In this document: one piece after another, positions 63,583 through 64,000 of the stretch
How the letters are laid out: each line of letters starts with the position of its first letter
Position numbering within the stretch: the stretch's first letter is position 1
DNA from: Enterocloster aldenensis
GTDB taxonomy: Bacteria > Bacillota > Clostridia > Lachnospirales > Lachnospiraceae
DNA length: 64,000 nt
Direction: 5' to 3'
Assembly (NCBI RefSeq): GCF_003434055.1
Contig: NZ_QVEX01000018.1
Location: 1-64,000 of the forward strand
Made by a program: the position numbers and the translations under genes
Notes under the pieces: model-generated
The model's database searches: none
Seen by the model: the letters and a program-made list of their open reading frames with translations, nothing else
What the model was told of the DNA's origin: nothing

Positions 63583-63680
63583 ACCGCTTGCTCCTTTCAA
63601 ACCTTCACTCACTTGCAATGCGCGGCCCTCTCCCATACAGGAGCGAGCCACGAACCCATTATAGCAGACAGCAGTCAAAA

Positions 63681-63726
63681 ACACAATATCTATGTATAAC
63701 ATTTTGTGTTAAACTAGATATTGTGT
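63681..63726. promoter_or_regulatory. Pair of NrdR boxes upstream of nrdD
   Basis: acacaatatctatgta (63681-63696) and aaactagatattgtgt (63711-63726), both close to the NrdR consensus acaCwAtATaTwGtgt. Start-to-start distance is 30 bp, about three helical turns, as expected for paired NrdR sites. Predicts repression of nrdD by NrdR. Confidence 0.8.
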
Positions 63727-63809
63727 CTTATTATCTGTACTTATAACACTTTTGATAAATGACCGCAAAGCCTTATTCTATCAGGGTTTTGAAAAATGCC
63801 CCTGCCGCC

Positions 63810-64000
63810 TCACCCTTTATCGTCCGAATAAAGACCTGCAAAAAGTTCTGCCGGCACATATGCCTTCACAGCCACACCGTCGTCCCTGTACTCCTCCTCC
63901 AGCAGCTGGCCATACCTGCGGATGGTCTGGATCCGCCCTGTCTGGGAATAGGGGAATACCTTTTCAAGGAAAATGCGCCTGCTGCGTATGATGGTCCTGA
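63810..64000 (-). CDS. hflX: GTPase HflX, C-terminal part (partial)
   Basis: Enters from the right edge and stops at TGA 63812-63810, giving about 63 codons. The visible end reads RTIIRSRRIFLEKVFPYSQT, then GRIQTIRRYGQLLEEEYRDD and GVAVKAYVPAELF, which fits the C-terminal domain of ribosome-splitting GTPase HflX. The GTPase domain is outside the window, so the call rests on this tail. Confidence 0.65.
   Translation of the reverse strand, partial: RTIIRSRRIFLEKVFPYSQTGRIQTIRRYGQLLEEEYRDDGVAVKAYVPAELFAGLYSDDKG

Noticed and set aside
63760..63790. aaagccttattctatcagggtttt resembling the toxin-unit boundary sequence aaagccttattttat
   Set aside because: Only about 15 bases match and no peptide, promoter pair or terminator follows, so it is not a further unit.

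Overview
The window looks like a chromosomal segment of a gut Lachnospiraceae, most likely the Enterocloster / [Clostridium] bolteae-clostridioforme group. This is inference from about 50% G+C, AGGAGG-type ribosome binding sites, strict-anaerobe enzymes (NfnAB, ferredoxin-dependent 2-oxoacid oxidoreductase, class III ribonucleotide reductase) and clostridial surface-protein architecture. No rRNA, tRNA, insertion sequence, prophage or CRISPR array was seen.

Layout. 1-4454: 5' part of a large secreted repeat protein running off the left edge. 4.9-12.5 kb: lone AAA ATPase, BTAD regulator, MATE pump, GreA, a secreted transglutaminase-like protein, Cu/Zn-type superoxide dismutase and a tRNA-dihydrouridine synthase. 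12.5-14.8 kb: a large lipoprotein. 15.0-22.3 kb: a metabolic module made of an operon (P-loop ATPase, ferredoxin, 2-oxoacid oxidoreductase alpha/beta/gamma, CoA-transferase) divergent from a DASS carboxylate transporter and an FCD-type GntR regulator. The two divergent promoters share a 12-base motif just downstream of each -10 box. 22.4-26.9 kb: alpha/beta hydrolase with divergent TetR, MATE with divergent PadR, each pair with palindromic operator candidates, then a DUF434 protein.

26.9-28.5 kb holds three tandem ~535-bp units. Each has a promoter, an SD-sequestering leader, a 28-residue hydrophobic peptide, a terminator and a convergent antisense promoter. This is the layout of a type I toxin-antitoxin locus, in triplicate, and each unit boundary carries a copy of the 3' end of the neighbouring GGGtGRT gene. 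28.5-31.7 kb: GGGtGRT protein, NifU-like scaffold and a third MATE pump.

32.1-44.7 kb is one 4204-codon gene. Its product reads as a thioester/Cna-B adhesin with a VRTGDN sorting-type signal, followed without a stop by a membrane-anchored extracellular domain and a class B sortase. The polypeptide thus appears to carry its own anchoring enzyme. A 20-bp-period purine-rich array follows its stop codon, and a CAP-domain secreted protein lies upstream.

46.3-64.0 kb is mostly housekeeping: NfnAB (electron-bifurcating transhydrogenase), aldose epimerase-like protein, two tandem dihydrofolate reductases divergent from thymidylate synthase, ketopantoate reductase-like protein, AddAB recombination nuclease, two small membrane proteins, NrdD with a fused glutaredoxin-like domain behind a pair of NrdR boxes, and the C-terminus of HflX. 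All calls come from reading the sequence; no database search was run.
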